Of a stretch of 64,000 nt of DNA, positions 62,097 to 64,000 are shown piece by piece. The notes beneath the pieces are model-generated. The model did not search any database. It was given only the letters and a program-made list of their open reading frames with translations, and had not been told where the DNA came from. The first letter of the stretch is position 1, and each line of letters opens with the position of its first letter. This DNA is from Rhodeus uyekii. Its lineage: Eukaryota > Chordata > Actinopteri > Cypriniformes > Acheilognathidae. Made by a program: the position numbers and the translations under genes. The stretch lies in NCBI GenBank assembly GCA_037043235.1, contig JAWRVZ010000016.1:2599001-2663000 (forward strand), given 5' to 3'.

Positions 62097-62643
62097 ACAT
62101 ATGGCACCCCACGAGCTAAACAAGCATGCAGAGACAATGCGTCTGTGAATTATATATGCGGGAAAACGATATATCATCTCATTGACGGTGACAGGAAGTA
62201 TAAAAGTAAGCAGCCTTGGTAATGTAGTGATCGGTTGGAAAACGTCTCCGGTTAATATCGTAACCTCTGAATTTAAACATATTCCGTTTAGAGAAGTATG
62301 AAGGAAATGCTATTTAAGATATTTATACCGTCTGGCAGCCGGATCTGCATCGCGCTACGATTGGCCAGTTGTCAACTGCTGTTATCCATAAAGTTTCAGA
62401 AATGACGTGAAGGGGAGGAGTTCCCAAATGCATTTCATTAAACATCTCGTTCCTACTCTCGAAAGGGAACGCGCTTCTGCGCGCCTCTATTTGAATTCGG
62501 TAAACATCGTGTCCACGTGAGCGGCGGCTGATCTTGGCAGGATACATGTAAATTTATGTTTTTGTAGACAAAAAGGTCTCAGCGGGCCGGATGAGAGCCG
62601 CGAAAGGGCAGTCAAAGAGCCGCATGCGGGTTGGCCGCCCCTG
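61934..62643. mobile_element. hAT-type non-autonomous element
   Basis: Ends CAGGGGTGGCCAACC and GGTTGGCCGCCCCTG, flanked by atcttgga and gtcttgga (seven of eight target-duplication bases match). Subterminal gagccgcatgcgg is shared with the complete hAT at 28.3 kb. It has an internal T run of about 27. No transposase. Confidence 0.85.
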
Positions 62644-62751
62644 GTCTTGGACAATGTGGCGAAAGGCGGGGCATCACATGATCGCCTGCTAAATATGAAC
62701 ACATTGGCTGGCGCTGAGCCAGAGAAAGCGCTCAAAGCTTGTTGCTGTTCA

Positions 62752-63062
62752 GTGTTTCAATCTCTTGAATTATTTTGGTTACAGACGTCTAAATACACGC
62801 GAGAAACAACAACAACAAAAAAAAAACAATCAATATGGTTTGTAAAAACATTGATTTCCGTAAGTAAAACCTTTCAATTATAAAATTGACAGTTGAATTT
62901 ATGTCAGATGCATGTTGCATATTTAATTTCAAAACAAACTTACCTGTTGGAAATCGAAATATCAAAGTTTATGAAGTTCACAAACTTATTGGTTTTGAAT
63001 AAACCCTGAGCAGGGGTTCATCCAAATATCATAGACTTATAAAGCTTGTCATGGACTTAAAG
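62752..63062 (+). repeat. AT-rich direct repeat, copy 3
   Basis: Matches copy 1 over nearly its full length (ggttacagacgtctaaatac ... gagcaggggttcatccaaat ... acttaaagga), with small insertions such as a CAA/A run. Confidence 0.8.
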
Positions 63063-63872
63063 GATTGAAACAGTGAAGGCAAAGAATTACTTTGAAAAAG
63101 AAAGTGCATATGGTTTCTTTTCAGCGAGTCCACTTAATAGCCGATTAAGTTGAAACAACAAGGCAGCGTTGGCAATAAGTGCTTGATTCTTGTGTGGGCG
63201 GCTGAGCGCGCGATCTGAAGTGGCGCGTGCGATCGGACTGTACTGCGCGCGATCTGGCTTCGGTGCGCGCTACTGCTTGAGTTGCGAGGAAGCAGCGCGT
63301 TACTTTAGAACAATCACATCTCAGACGTGGGTTCCCCGGAACAGTAGTATTGAGAGGGCACAACTGCTCGTGATTTAGCGATGCAGAAATAAAAGCGCCG
63401 GGAAGGATTACAGCTGCTCTTGTTTGTGTGAGCTGACGGACAGAGAGAGTGTGAGCTGAAGCTGCAGCGCGGTCTGCTGAGGCTCGCGGCAGCGGCGGCG
63501 GCCTGGCTAGCAGGAAGAAAGCGGCATTGCCTGAGAGTCGAGCTTGTAGCTCGACCAGCTTTATCGTCCTTTCTCAATGGCAGGAGCGATTAAAAGCCGA
63601 TGTAGAGCTGCTGGATACGGATGTTTACTTGGTGGCGAGAACGGCCTCAAGTCTTACTGTGCGTTGCTTGTTGTTGCTTAGGACCCGTTTGTTTGGTCTG
63701 GCACCCGTGATGTATTGCTGAGGGTGATATAATATAGTTAGCATGGTGTTGAGCGGATGAGGATCGCTACTGGGTCCGGAGGTTTTCGTGGAGAATCCAT
63801 CTAACGAGTGGAGCTCGATTTCGGGTGTATGGCGACCAGAAGGCGGAGCCACAATGCCGTAAACTGTCGAGC
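63063..63872 (+). other. unassigned interior before the 3' LTR-like copy
   Basis: GC-rich with repeated gcgcgatctg/gcgcgc motifs at 63200-63270. No gene was recognised. Confidence 0.4.
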
Positions 63873-64000
63873 TGCCGAAAAATGTCAAAGAGCTGTAGGT
63901 GAGTCAAACGTGTCTATATATACGTACTTCCTCTCCTGCTGATAGGATGAGGAGTAATTGCTGATGACGTATTGATTGTATTAATCATTTGAACGTGCAC
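63873..64000 (+). repeat. LTR-like sequence, 3' copy, cut by window end
   Basis: From tgccgaaaaatgtcaaagag through the TATA-like segment to catttgaacgtgc it is essentially identical to 56507-56633. Confidence 0.85.

Larger units (their letters stand above)
56336..64000 (+). mobile_element. composite LTR-like-bounded element without gag or pol, 3' end outside window
   Basis: A promoter-like unit of about 330 bp lies at 56336-56777 (with a partial tandem copy), and the same sequence reappears at 63873 to the window end. The roughly 7.1 kb between them holds tandem arrays, direct repeats and a nested hAT MITE, but I see no RT, protease, integrase or transposase. A non-autonomous LTR retroelement that picked up simple arrays is the plainest reading. 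A locus-specific repeat cluster flanked by solo LTRs is the main alternative. Confidence 0.5.

Noticed and set aside
55180..64000. Search for the B1-type initiator exon of pde4b upstream of 55.08 kb
   Set aside because: No sequence resembling the PDE4B1 start was found on the minus strand. In mammals it lies far upstream, so it is probably outside the window.

Overview
The window is eukaryotic, from a ray-finned fish and most likely a member of the carp family (cyprinids). The evidence is spliced vertebrate-type coding exons with GT/AG borders, very AT-rich introns full of dinucleotide repeats, and a mobile-element mix typical of cyprinids: a 5S-rRNA-derived SINE (SINE3 type), DIRS1-type tyrosine-recombinase retroelements, pogo/Tigger-like, hAT and other short DNA transposons, and a Ty3/gypsy remnant.

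The host gene is pde4b (cAMP-specific phosphodiesterase 4B), on the minus strand from about 55.08 kb down to the stop codon at 5003. All exons of the catalytic domain, UCR1 and UCR2 were placed by protein similarity and by exon phases that agree at every junction. With the 51.96 kb start the coding sequence totals 2067 nt (688 codons plus stop). Four alternative 5' ends are visible, matching the mammalian PDE4B isoforms: a B1-like long-form exon (54857-55077, its own start lies outside), a B3-like long-form first exon (51756-51961), a B2-like short-form start running straight into the first UCR2 exon (14112), and a B5-like super-short first exon (10211-10258).

Region by region on the plus strand: 1-5 kb is AT-rich 3' flank with one possible membrane-protein exon; 5-14 kb is the compact UCR2 and catalytic half of pde4b, with a pogo-like MITE, an L1-like 3' end and a long CA repeat; 14.6-16.8 kb is a 51-bp minisatellite of about 42 copies just upstream of the short-isoform start; 18-38 kb is one large intron holding MITEs, a complete-looking hAT transposon (28.3-31.1 kb) and a nearly full-length DIRS1 element (31.2-36.0 kb); 38.3-38.9 kb holds three tiny UCR1 exons; 39.5-51.7 kb holds SINE3, several decayed DIRS copies and a gypsy remnant around one more UCR1 exon; 51.7-55.1 kb holds the two long-form 5' exons.

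From 56.3 kb to the window end lies the most unusual part: a composite of more than 7 kb with a related LTR-like sequence at each end and no recognisable gag or pol. Inside are an arginine-rich 54-bp tandem array, an array of about 20 units each carrying two small hairpins with the same TGCG loop (with two-sided compensatory changes in diverged copies), three copies of an AT-rich direct repeat, and a nested hAT MITE. I do not recognise this element, and it is the best candidate for something undescribed.

Exon borders were read by eye and a few may be off by one base.
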